A stretch of 64,000 nucleotides of DNA from Algoriphagus taiwanensis (GTDB lineage Bacteria; Bacteroidota; Bacteroidia; Cytophagales; Cyclobacteriaceae), in NCBI RefSeq assembly GCF_036245645.1, contig NZ_BTPE01000002.1:372001-436000 (forward strand). Reading direction: 5' to 3'. This document shows, one piece after another, positions 8,908 through 17,355 of this stretch. How positions within the stretch are numbered: the first letter of the stretch is position 1; each line of letters begins with the position of its first letter. The position numbers and the translations under genes are program-made. Below the pieces are notes generated by a model, which ran no database searches, had not been told where the DNA came from, and worked only from the letters and a program-made list of their open reading frames with translations.

Positions 8908-11316
8908 TTAAAAGTCACAACTCATTTCTTCCATTCCGATAGGGGCTCCGTCAGGAATACTCAATACATCCTGAGCAGGGAATTCGACAGGAAGCTCTAA
9001 GAAGGTTTTGATTTTATCAGAAAGATAATCCCGATGGGCTTTGGTGATTCCACTGCTTCCTTCCATAGCTGAAATTTTTTCCAACTGCATGCGGGCAATT
9101 GCTCTCACAGTTTGTGCAGCATCTGGGTTTTTGGACAGATTGATCAGATGGTCCACCAATTTGGATTCGGTCATCCACTTGATCTCATTTTTCAGTCCTC
9201 CTGGATTGGAGTTGGAAAATACCTGGGATGTAACCTGATTCAAGACGGTTTCCAAGCTGGGTAGATTTGGGTCGACTAGGTTTTGAAGGTAAATTCGATT
9301 AGCCCGGCCTGATTCGAAAAGGAAAGTGAAGGTGGCGTCCACCACATTCTCTGCAGGTGCAATTGGGTCAAATACAGGGCCCGTTCGGGAAGGAAATGTT
9401 TCTCGGTTTTTACCATATCCATATGGCCGGGGAGGAATCAACGCCAGAATATGAGAAGGTACTTCCAATTGGTTCGGAGAAATCCCTGTCAATAAGGCTT
9501 CCAATGCTTCTTTTTGAAGAGAAGCTGGAATCCACTTCTGATTGGGCTGATTGTCACCTTTTACCTGATAGTTGTAATCCATGCCCCCAATCAACTTGCT
9601 CGTCGCTTCTAACTGATAGCGATGCATAAGATAAAGCGGCACGAATACCTCTTCCAAAGTAGCTAGAGGCTCCCCATTGCGGATAGCATTAAGTCCAAAG
9701 GTCTTCATTCGGTTTTCCCGAACTTTGAGCAGACGCATATATTCTGCTGGAGCGGAAATGCCATTATCCCAAAGGTGCGATCGAGGATGAGCACCGCTTG
9801 GGTCTCTAGAATCAGAGTCAGTGATAAATTCAAAACCTGCAGAATAGGTGTCCAGCAAAGTTTTATTCAAAAACTCCTCTTCGGACTGCCCTGCAGCTGG
9901 GGTACCATATCCATAAGTGATTGCCCATTTGTCCCAATCACCGATTTTCAAATCATAAGAATCTGAAAAATCCAGCTCCCCATTAGCATTTTCTTTGATC
10001 AAAGGATAGGGGTAGTCCATCACAGAAGATCTGCCATTGGCAGAAGTGGCGTAGCTGTGGGCCAGTCCGATGGTGTGACCGATTTCATGAGCCGAAAGCT
10101 GCTTCAGGCGTGTCAGTGCCATTTCCATCATTCTTGGGTCCACAGGCTTACCCTCTTCAAAAGGCTGTATCAATCCTTGGGCAATGAGGTAATCCTGTCT
10201 CACTCTCAGAGATCCAAGTGAAACATGCCCTTTCAGGATTTCCCCGGTACGAGGATCTCTCACACTTGATCCATAAGACCAGCCACGGGTAGAGCGGTGT
10301 ACCCATTGGATGACATTGTATCTCACATCCAGCAAATCCAGCCCTTCCGGAGCCAATTCCACACGGAAGGCATTTTTAAATCCTGCCGCTTCAAAAGCCT
10401 GGGCCCACCAATTTCCTCCTTCTATCAAAGCAGAAGCTACAGGCTCAGGAGTGCCTCTATCCAAATAATACACGATGGGTTCTACCACTTCTGATACCGC
10501 AGCTGTGGGATCTTTCTTTTCCAATCGATGTCTGGAAATAAACCTTTTTACCAAAGGTTCATCTATAGGGGTGGTGTAGTCCTGATAACTGATGAAGAAA
10601 AAGCCAGCTCGAGGGTCAAACTTTCGCATGGCATAAGGCTCAGGAAGCTCGATAAAGGAATGCCTCATTCGTACAGTCACTGCCTCAGGACTTGGAGTTA
10701 CCGAACGCAGGTAGGCACCTGCACCCGTTCCTGTGAGAGTGATGGTCGCTTCGACTTCTGTGTTTTTGGGGAAGTTTTTGGTCATGGGATAATATAGCGC
10801 TGACCTACTCTCATCTACCCGATAATTACCCTGACGGCTTCTGCTAAGACGCTCACTGACTCCATGAGCATCCTGAAGGTAAAATTTAGTAGCTTCTACA
10901 TAGTGTGTGCCTCCTTCAGATTTGGCGATTTCAAATCCCCAAAGCGTGGATTCTGCAAAAGCATCCTTGATGGATTTGGCTTCGGAGGGATTGTCTGTGT
11001 AGGCCCGGAATCCATAATTCTTATGAACCAGGAAGAGCTTGTTGCCTGATTTTCTAAACTCCACTACTCGTGTATCTCCCAATTGACCTCGGTCTAGACC
11101 GATATCATTGGAGCCGATACCTGCAGTGAGAGAGTTGACATAAAGGAATTCGGTATCCAGAGATTGTATCTCGAGATAGATTTTCCCTTTTTCTTCGTCG
11201 AGATAGAAAGGGACAAACCCTTCTTTTTTCACCATTTTGGAAAAGTCCAGACTTTGTCCAAACCCGGATACCCAAAACAGAGTCAAAAATCCGACAAGGC
11301 TGTATAGTTTTTTCAT
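8908..11316 (-). CDS. Exported zinc-dependent metalloprotease (metzincin, DUF5117/DUF5118 type)
   Basis: 802 residues with a signal peptide (ends SGFGQ). The catalytic motif is an extended metzincin site HExxHxxGxxH at residues 410-420 (ligands His410, His414, His420; general base Glu411), followed by a Met-turn sequence SVMDYPYP. The N-terminal region (KKEGFVPFYLDEEKGKIYLEI, FLYVNSLTAGIGSNDIGLDRGQ) matches the DUF5118/DUF5117 domains found with this protease in Bacteroidota. It should be a secreted or periplasmic peptidase; substrate unknown. Stands alone after a 167-bp upstream gap with no obvious promoter match. The last residues (EMEEMSCDF-like tail) show no type IX secretion signal. Confidence 0.9.
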   Translation of the reverse strand: MKKLYSLVGFLTLFWVSGFGQSLDFSKMVKKEGFVPFYLDEEKGKIYLEIQSLDTEFLYVNSLTAGIGSNDIGLDRGQLGDTRVVEFRKSGNKLFLVHKNYGFRAYTDNPSEAKSIKDAFAESTLWGFEIAKSEGGTHYVEATKFYLQDAHGVSERLSRSRQGNYRVDESRSALYYPMTKNFPKNTEVEATITLTGTGAGAYLRSVTPSPEAVTVRMRHSFIELPEPYAMRKFDPRAGFFFISYQDYTTPIDEPLVKRFISRHRLEKKDPTAAVSEVVEPIVYYLDRGTPEPVASALIEGGNWWAQAFEAAGFKNAFRVELAPEGLDLLDVRYNVIQWVHRSTRGWSYGSSVRDPRTGEILKGHVSLGSLRVRQDYLIAQGLIQPFEEGKPVDPRMMEMALTRLKQLSAHEIGHTIGLAHSYATSANGRSSVMDYPYPLIKENANGELDFSDSYDLKIGDWDKWAITYGYGTPAAGQSEEEFLNKTLLDTYSAGFEFITDSDSRDPSGAHPRSHLWDNGISAPAEYMRLLKVRENRMKTFGLNAIRNGEPLATLEEVFVPLYLMHRYQLEATSKLIGGMDYNYQVKGDNQPNQKWIPASLQKEALEALLTGISPNQLEVPSHILALIPPRPYGYGKNRETFPSRTGPVFDPIAPAENVVDATFTFLFESGRANRIYLQNLVDPNLPSLETVLNQVTSQVFSNSNPGGLKNEIKWMTESKLVDHLINLSKNPDAAQTVRAIARMQLEKISAMEGSSGITKAHRDYLSDKIKTFLELPVEFPAQDVLSIPDGAPIGMEEMSCDF

Positions 11317-11483
11317 CTGTATATTTTTTGATTTTTATTGGTCAGATGGAATCTTTGACGATTAACATCATCATTGCCATATGAAGCTAATGACAATTTT
11401 AATCGTGTCGATTTCATAAGCGTTTTTGCTTTTGGGACAAATTATCAAATACCCGCCTACTTTTTTTACCATCAATGGAAAAA

Positions 11484-13577
11484 TCACTTCAAAAAGTAAC
11501 GAATCATCAAGGAAGAGTCGGTTTGTCTGGGACCATCTATGGTTTGCAACCCGGAACTGATCATATCCCGGTCCGAATAGCGGGTTTGTGAGATTCTCAA
11601 ATAGGCTGTGAGTTTGGGATTGATTTGATATTGCCCCAGGATATAATAGCGAATTCCTCTTCCTGAAAAGGCAGGAATGGAAAAGGTCCAAAGCACATTG
11701 TTTTCGAAGGCATACAGTCTGTTATCGTAAGTTTCGGCATCAAAAATGGCCCATCTGCCGGTGAGTCTCCACGCTCTTCTTCCATACTGGATATCCTGCA
11801 GCGCCATAAATCCTTGGGTTTTTACCCCTTGAATCGTCACTTGGCTCCAAAGTACCCTTGAACGGATAAATAAATTGGTACTCAGGTGGGTTTCCAAGCT
11901 CAGCATTCCGTTTTGCTTGAGTACTGGCTCGACTATATAGGGCAATTGGGGATCTCCCGAATGGTTCAGATTTCTGTCTTTTTGTTCCTGACGGATTTGA
12001 ATGAATGCCAGCAGATTTCTTTTGGGTTGATAGCTGATCCGTGCCAGCCATTCATAGCCTTTAGACGGGGCATACACCCGATACCTCAGCCAGGGGAATT
12101 TGAAATAATCATAATAAGCATTGATTTTCCAGATTTTCGAAGGACGGATCTGAATTCCCATGTATAGCCCCTGTTCGTTGATTGGTCTAGTGCTTTCAGC
12201 AAAGCCCGAGGAGTAAAAGCTGTGGAAATTGGGGTCGTATTTTCTCCATAAAAGGGAGAAGTCGATCTCTTTGGACAAGCTACTGACCAGTCCCAAAACA
12301 GTACCGGTGCCTCTGCTTTGCGAAATAGCCGATTCACCAAAAAGGAAAAAGTTTTTCCAATTGTAATTGAAATAAACGCTGGCCACTCCGTTGGAATTTC
12401 CTGAAAATTCCCTGGTATTATACACCCGTTCACTTCTGACCCAAGGTCTGTCAAACCTTGAGGCCAAGGCATTGGCGCCTACTTGCCATCGGCCTGAAGA
12501 GTGGGCGTATTGGATATTACCACCGATGTTGGATTCCCGAATTTGATTTTTGGTACTGATTTCACTCAGTGTTCGGTGTAGTCCGGTTTGGGAAAGGGAG
12601 CTTATGGTTTCCACGACATTTTCCAAAGTGTCGAGAGCGGATGCAATTCTTCCATCTCTTGGTGCATGGGAAGCAATGGCGGTCACTGTCCAGTTTTTCC
12701 ATTGTCGGGTCAATCCCAAGCCTCTGAAAAATCCAAACTCCAAAGCTGCGGTATAAGGTAAAATACCAATGCTGCTTCTTCTTACAGTAGGGACGGTTTC
12801 AGCCCCTTTTCCCAAAGTATACCCGGCTCCAAAAACCAAACCCTGCCCAAAACTGGCTTGAAAATCTCCCAAAGCAATGGTCCTCCATTTGCCTACCTGA
12901 TACCGCGTAAAATGGAAGGAGAAGAAGTTGAATCCATATCGTGCGGTCTTTCCATCCCAAGTAAACTGCTCCCCGGCGTCTTTTTCCAAGGTGACGCCCA
13001 AACTGAAATCCCTGGGGTGTTGGATTCTGAATCGGAGATAAAGTTCATTAGGATCTCCCAAATATCTTGTGCTCATCCTTCCATTGGAAAGCGTATCTGC
13101 CGGGGTGAAGCCGCGCCGCCTTTCCCATGTTCTCCTGTGCCTGAAAAGTAGGTAAGCGTTTTCTTCCTGCTTTAATCTTTGCCAAAAAGGAACAGGCTTT
13201 CTGTTTATCTCTCCCAAAGTCACAAAAGGAACCAATGCCTCGATCAGAGCAAGATCAAACTCAGGAATGGCCTGAAGTTCATAAATGGAGATTAATGGTC
13301 CGAATTTTTCCCGATAAGCCAGAAAACTTCCCACTTGCAGGGGAGAAAGAAGATAGCTGGCTTGAAGGACTTCTGAATTGGCTTGATTGAGATTGATGGG
13401 GTTTTGGTATAGTTGAAAAAGTGCTTCATAGATTGCTTCGTAGTCAATATCCTCATCCTGAACAGGGAAAAGCCGCTCGATGAAGCTTTCCAAATCAACT
13501 GGCGGGTTGTCTTTTTGCTGAGCTAGGCAGATTCCGGGGAGAAAAAGAAAAACCAAGCAAAGTAAGATTCTCATCAT
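11484..13577 (-). CDS. Exported helix-hairpin-helix protein with outer-membrane beta-barrel
   Basis: 697 residues. Signal peptide ends CLAQ. Residues about 55-115 hold a ComEA-like pair of helix-hairpin-helix units (INLNQANSEVLQASYLLS, then VGSFLAYREKFGPLISIYEL). The usual GIG hairpin of DNA-binding HhH motifs is not conserved, so DNA binding is uncertain. From residue 150 to the end the protein is a run of amphipathic strands with many aromatic and Arg residues (KLTAYLRISQTRYSD, ending SLMIRYFLK), a large outer-membrane barrel. Its start overlaps the PorV-like gene by 4 bases (ATGA), so the two are coupled. Either a structural barrel with a periplasmic HhH plug or a nucleic-acid-handling pore is conceivable; function unknown. 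Confidence 0.8.
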   Translation of the reverse strand: MMRILLCLVFLFLPGICLAQQKDNPPVDLESFIERLFPVQDEDIDYEAIYEALFQLYQNPINLNQANSEVLQASYLLSPLQVGSFLAYREKFGPLISIYELQAIPEFDLALIEALVPFVTLGEINRKPVPFWQRLKQEENAYLLFRHRRTWERRRGFTPADTLSNGRMSTRYLGDPNELYLRFRIQHPRDFSLGVTLEKDAGEQFTWDGKTARYGFNFFSFHFTRYQVGKWRTIALGDFQASFGQGLVFGAGYTLGKGAETVPTVRRSSIGILPYTAALEFGFFRGLGLTRQWKNWTVTAIASHAPRDGRIASALDTLENVVETISSLSQTGLHRTLSEISTKNQIRESNIGGNIQYAHSSGRWQVGANALASRFDRPWVRSERVYNTREFSGNSNGVASVYFNYNWKNFFLFGESAISQSRGTGTVLGLVSSLSKEIDFSLLWRKYDPNFHSFYSSGFAESTRPINEQGLYMGIQIRPSKIWKINAYYDYFKFPWLRYRVYAPSKGYEWLARISYQPKRNLLAFIQIRQEQKDRNLNHSGDPQLPYIVEPVLKQNGMLSLETHLSTNLFIRSRVLWSQVTIQGVKTQGFMALQDIQYGRRAWRLTGRWAIFDAETYDNRLYAFENNVLWTFSIPAFSGRGIRYYILGQYQINPKLTAYLRISQTRYSDRDMISSGLQTIDGPRQTDSSLMIRYFLK

Positions 13578-14392
13578 TTTCCCAGTTTATATCCCAAACT
13601 CAAGTGATGAGAGACTCCCAAGGCGGTGTTTTCTCCAAATGCATAATCAAATCCAAATCGGTCCCTTCTCAAACCCAACCCAAAATTGATCCGTGAAGGA
13701 TTGCTTCCCACACCAGCCCTGAGAAAAATCCAATCTTGAAGCTTGTACTCCAATCCAGTCCTGAAAATAGGCTTGGTTTCCACTTCTTTTTCTATTTCTG
13801 CAGAAAGGGAAAGCTGATCAGATGCCAAATAAGAAATTCCCATTTGGATCAAAGTGGGTAGAAGCTGCTCAGAGTTTCTGCTGAATTTTGCTTGATTGAG
13901 ATTGGAAAAATGAGCTCCCAAAAATGTCTTGGGGCCTAGTTCTGCCACTCCTCCCAAAGAAATCAGAAACGAATGGGCACTACCAAACCCTTCTATCTGA
14001 GTTTGAAACCAATCCAACTTGACCCCAAGGGAGACAATGCCCAGGGTATTGGAAAATCCAATTCCCAGAATTTGCTGATTGAAGAATTGATCCCCAAAAC
14101 TGCTGACTCCCAAGCCAAAAGTCCCCACCTTGCTTTTAATTCCTCCGGCAAGGCTGTAAGTGCTCAGCTCTTTCAATCCAAACCTGGAATCATATCCTGC
14201 CACCAATTCACTTTCTTCCAGCCGGTCCAGATTTCCTACATTATTGAAAAAGGTCCAGGCATCTCTGGTAAACAAACGAAGCTGACCCATTCCTTGGCTT
14301 CTCGCACCATAGGATTGGGTAAGTGGGTCTGTTTGACAAAAAGCTAAATGTGTAAAAAGACCCAGGAAGCATAAAAGTATAATTTGCCTCAT
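13574..14392 (-). CDS. PorV/PorQ-like outer-membrane protein
   Basis: 272 residues with a signal peptide (ends AFCQ). The mature N-terminus (SYGARSQGMGQ, then DAWTFFNNVGNL) is the typical opening of FadL-fold PorV/PorQ-like proteins of Bacteroidota, followed by strands ending in HHLSLGYKLGK. PorV and PorQ are shuttle or accessory barrels of type IX secretion, but many paralogues have no known role and this protein lacks features that would identify it as PorV itself. First gene of a coupled pair with the HhH barrel protein. Confidence 0.7.
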   Translation of the reverse strand: MRQIILLCFLGLFTHLAFCQTDPLTQSYGARSQGMGQLRLFTRDAWTFFNNVGNLDRLEESELVAGYDSRFGLKELSTYSLAGGIKSKVGTFGLGVSSFGDQFFNQQILGIGFSNTLGIVSLGVKLDWFQTQIEGFGSAHSFLISLGGVAELGPKTFLGAHFSNLNQAKFSRNSEQLLPTLIQMGISYLASDQLSLSAEIEKEVETKPIFRTGLEYKLQDWIFLRAGVGSNPSRINFGLGLRRDRFGFDYAFGENTALGVSHHLSLGYKLGK

Positions 14393-14515
14393 GGTAGGAA
14401 TAAAAGTATAGATTCAATTTACTAATTAAGTAAATGAAAGTGTTCTTTGATAGGAGAAAAAGTTTAAGGAAACAGGAAAGTAATTTCCTGATGCTAAGTG
14501 GATCGAAGGATTAAA

Positions 14516-15961
14516 TTAGAAGGGAGCTCTGAAATTGAAAAAGATGTTGCCTTCTCCCTGATTGTTGACTGAGTATTCCAGGCGAAGTACTGCATCGTAA
14601 AAGCCTACAATGTCAATTCCTGCTCCATAGCCAAAAAGGTATTGATTGGTCAAGCGTGCATTTTCAGGGATTTCATTTCGGTCTGTGACATAGCCGTGGT
14701 CAAAGTTTCCGCTGAGGTACATTTTGAAAGGAAGTGTGTTGAACTGGTCTCCGGGAAGATACCTGGAGATATCAATTGCAAAATCCAAAAACTTGTATCG
14801 CACACTGTTCTTTTGGACATACAGTTGCTGTCCCTCGATTACATTCAGCTCATATCCCCGAATAAAATTTGGGTTATACCCAATCCCCCTGACCAAAGTG
14901 TAGGGTTGTTGGTCACTAAGGAACCAAACTCCGGTGAGCCCAGCTGCAAAATGAATCCGCTCGGTAAGAGGTTTATAAATGTTCGCATTGATATTGATTT
15001 CTATTTCATCAATGTCCTCGGTGTTGAATATCCCGTATTTGGTTGCCGAAATCTGTAATAATTCCCCATCTGTGGCATAAGCGACATTATCCCGCTTATC
15101 GTGCCTAAACGAATATTGGAAATAGGCATAGCGAAGGTTGTTTTCACCGTGTTGGAAGTAATTCGGGTTTTCGTTTAAGACATCAGGATTGATCCAGGTG
15201 TAGTTGTATCCCAGGGTGACAAAATGGAAATTATAGAAGGTTCTTCGATAGGTGTATCTCAAGGCAGTGGAGAAGTTTTTCCTCAACACCTCCTCCATTT
15301 CGTTGGTGTAGAAGACCTGTCGATTAAATTCCGATTTGATGGGAATGGTTTTCTGGTCGGCGTAGGTCAGCTGAAATGCAAGTCCGTGTTTCTGCTTTTT
15401 GTCTATATAAGGTTTGGAATAAAGCATATCCAAGGCCTTGGTAAATCCCAACTGTCCGGAAAATCGAAGTTTTTCATTTCTTCCACCCACGTTGGAATGG
15501 CTGACTCTGAGGCCGTAGTTTACCCTTGACCAATCTCTGCCTTGGTTGGTCCACCATTCAGCAAAGTTTCGATCTGCGAGTTGGAAGATAATGGAGGGTA
15601 GAATATACCATCGCTCCTTGACCGAAATGAGGATTTCTACTTCCTCTTCTCCCGTAAACAGGGGAGTGATTTCTACTTCCGTAAAAAGTCTGAGGTTATA
15701 GATTTTCTGCTGATCCGCTTGGATGATACCAACAAAAGTCTCCCAATCGTAATAGTAATCTGTAGTAAAATCAAGCTCCCTCAGGATGACACTTTTTTGG
15801 GTTTTCTGATTTCCTATGATAAAAATATTATTCACCTTCACTCGCTCCGGTGCTCCTGGGTTGACCGGTGCGTAAGAGGTATCCTGTGCCAAGACCGGAG
15901 TTCCGGTCCCGATACCCAACAAAAACAACAGAATGAATAAATATTTTACAAAAGCCGACAA
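14516..15961 (-). CDS. BamA/TamA-family (Omp85) outer-membrane protein
   Basis: 481 residues. Signal peptide ends PVLAQ. One POTRA domain is visible at residues about 38-120 (VNNIFIIGNQKTQKSVILREL... EVEILISVKER), followed by the 16-stranded barrel; the barrel contains RGYE (in NFIRGYELN), the Omp85 loop-6 motif VRGF/Y. With a single POTRA it is much shorter than BamA (usually five POTRA), so it is a TamA-like or Bacteroidota-specific paralogue rather than the essential BamA. Expected to insert or export proteins or lipids at the outer membrane. Divergent from yidD, which serves membrane-protein insertion. A CAGGAAA/TTTCCTG inverted repeat sits about 30 bases beyond the stop but has no T run. 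Confidence 0.85.
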   Translation of the reverse strand: MSAFVKYLFILLFLLGIGTGTPVLAQDTSYAPVNPGAPERVKVNNIFIIGNQKTQKSVILRELDFTTDYYYDWETFVGIIQADQQKIYNLRLFTEVEITPLFTGEEEVEILISVKERWYILPSIIFQLADRNFAEWWTNQGRDWSRVNYGLRVSHSNVGGRNEKLRFSGQLGFTKALDMLYSKPYIDKKQKHGLAFQLTYADQKTIPIKSEFNRQVFYTNEMEEVLRKNFSTALRYTYRRTFYNFHFVTLGYNYTWINPDVLNENPNYFQHGENNLRYAYFQYSFRHDKRDNVAYATDGELLQISATKYGIFNTEDIDEIEININANIYKPLTERIHFAAGLTGVWFLSDQQPYTLVRGIGYNPNFIRGYELNVIEGQQLYVQKNSVRYKFLDFAIDISRYLPGDQFNTLPFKMYLSGNFDHGYVTDRNEIPENARLTNQYLFGYGAGIDIVGFYDAVLRLEYSVNNQGEGNIFFNFRAPF

Positions 15962-16020
15962 TGGAATTCTCTTTCTTTAATTTTGGTTTTCCCTTTATAC
16001 GATAAAAGGCCAGCGAGAAG

Positions 16021-16245
16021 ATGATCAAAACCTACATCAGAAAGATAGCGATATTTCCAGTGCTGGTGTATCAGTATGTCATTTCTCCGCTTTTTCCTGC
16101 CTCTTGCCGCTATACACCTACCTGCAGCCAATACATGAAAGAGGCGATCCTGAAGCATGGCCCCATCAAAGGTGGTTGGTTGGGGTTCAAAAGAATCGGA
16201 CGATGCCATCCTTGGGGAGGGCATGGTCACGATCCGGTTCCCTAG
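16021..16245 (+). CDS. yidD: Membrane protein insertion efficiency factor YidD
   Basis: 74 residues with the whole family signature: IFPVLVYQYVISPLF, the Cys-rich CRYTPTCSQY, and GRCHPWGGHGHDPVP. YidD is a small inner-membrane-associated protein that assists YidC/Sec insertion; usually it sits with rnpA and yidC, but here it is isolated between a BamA-like gene and lgt. Its TAG stop and the TAG stop of lgt share the tetranucleotide CTAG at 16242-16245 from opposite strands. Confidence 0.95.
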   Translation: MIKTYIRKIAIFPVLVYQYVISPLFPASCRYTPTCSQYMKEAILKHGPIKGGWLGFKRIGRCHPWGGHGHDPVP

Positions 16246-17345
16246 ATTTTTTCGGTTTTAAATCCTGTTTTCAATGCTCTGAAAATCAGAAAAATGCCCA
16301 AAAGAACGAGAGGAACACTTAGGATTTGTCCCATATTGAACTGCATTCCGCTCTCGAAATCGACTTGGACTTCTTTGTAAAACTCCCAGATAAAGCGCAT
16401 TCCAAATACTGAAATCAGGAATAGACCTAACAAGAGTCCATCAGGGAGATTGGATTTGAACTTGATCCACAACGCCAGAAGTACGAGGAAAATAAGGAAA
16501 TAGGATGCTGCCTCATAGATCTGGGTTGGATATTTTGCCTTTCCGAAGGTACGGACGGTCACCAGATAATTTCCGGGTTGTTCTTTGATCTCATAATCCA
16601 GAGGAGTTTCTGCAGGCTCCGCCAAAAACTCCTGAGAGGAATTGAAGCGGGTAAGTGCATACTTGATGTCTTGCTCCAGAATCTGACTGAGCTCTTCTTG
16701 GGAGAAATTCCCTTTGGAAATGACCAAATCAAAATTCACAGGTACGATACCATTTCCGGTCAGCTCCGAATCTCGGTCAGCAGGTTTGTAGGCGTCAATG
16801 GATTCAATGGGTACTTTCAGGTTTTGAAGAATTTCTTCTGTATCTCTTGCGAAAACAAATCCAGAATCACTTCCCGAGTCTTTTCCCACGATCTCAGAGT
16901 TCATCAAGTTTCCTACCCGAATCAAAGCACCGGTCATGGCAGTCACAATAACTATTCGGTCTACTACCCACAGGTAGCTTTGACCTGGTGTACGCTTGGC
17001 ATAAAGCCAAAGGGCAAATAAAATGGCCACAGCAGCTCCATGGGAGGCAAGTCCACCTTCCCACACTTTCAAGATGGAAAGGGGATTGCTGAGATATTTG
17101 TCCGGTTCGTAGAAGAGTACATGACCCAACCGAGCTCCTATGATGGTAGCCAAAACCATGTAAATGGTCAATTTGTCCACTAATCTTTCATCCTGTCCTT
17201 CTTTTTTGAAAAAGTAAACCATGATTTGCTGGGAGATTATAAATCCCAAGGCAAAGAGTAAACTATACCATCTGAGCCTTTCAAATCCTGAAAAAACGGC
17301 CGGATTGGGGTCCCATACGATGTAGCTAAGAATAAATGAAAGCAT
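16242..17345 (-). CDS. lgt: Prolipoprotein diacylglyceryl transferase
   Basis: 367 residues, seven or so membrane spans. It transfers diacylglycerol from phosphatidylglycerol to the lipobox cysteine of prolipoproteins. The family signature RVGNLMNSEIVGK is at residues about 141-153, the His-containing SHGAAVAILFALW before it, and TQIYEAASYF later. The protein is about 75 residues longer than the E. coli enzyme because of an insert between the signature and TQIYE (residues about 155-265), predicted periplasmic; such inserts occur in Bacteroidota. The many lipoproteins in this window are its substrates. Downstream of nadE on the same strand with a 10-base gap. Confidence 0.95.
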   Translation of the reverse strand: MLSFILSYIVWDPNPAVFSGFERLRWYSLLFALGFIISQQIMVYFFKKEGQDERLVDKLTIYMVLATIIGARLGHVLFYEPDKYLSNPLSILKVWEGGLASHGAAVAILFALWLYAKRTPGQSYLWVVDRIVIVTAMTGALIRVGNLMNSEIVGKDSGSDSGFVFARDTEEILQNLKVPIESIDAYKPADRDSELTGNGIVPVNFDLVISKGNFSQEELSQILEQDIKYALTRFNSSQEFLAEPAETPLDYEIKEQPGNYLVTVRTFGKAKYPTQIYEAASYFLIFLVLLALWIKFKSNLPDGLLLGLFLISVFGMRFIWEFYKEVQVDFESGMQFNMGQILSVPLVLLGIFLIFRALKTGFKTEKI

Positions 17346-17355
17346 AAGATTTTTA

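Noticed and set aside
14465..14492. CAGGAAA-GTAA-TTTCCTG hairpin after the BamA-like gene, considered a terminator
   Set aside because: No T run follows on the minus strand and the stem is only 7 bp; too weak to call.
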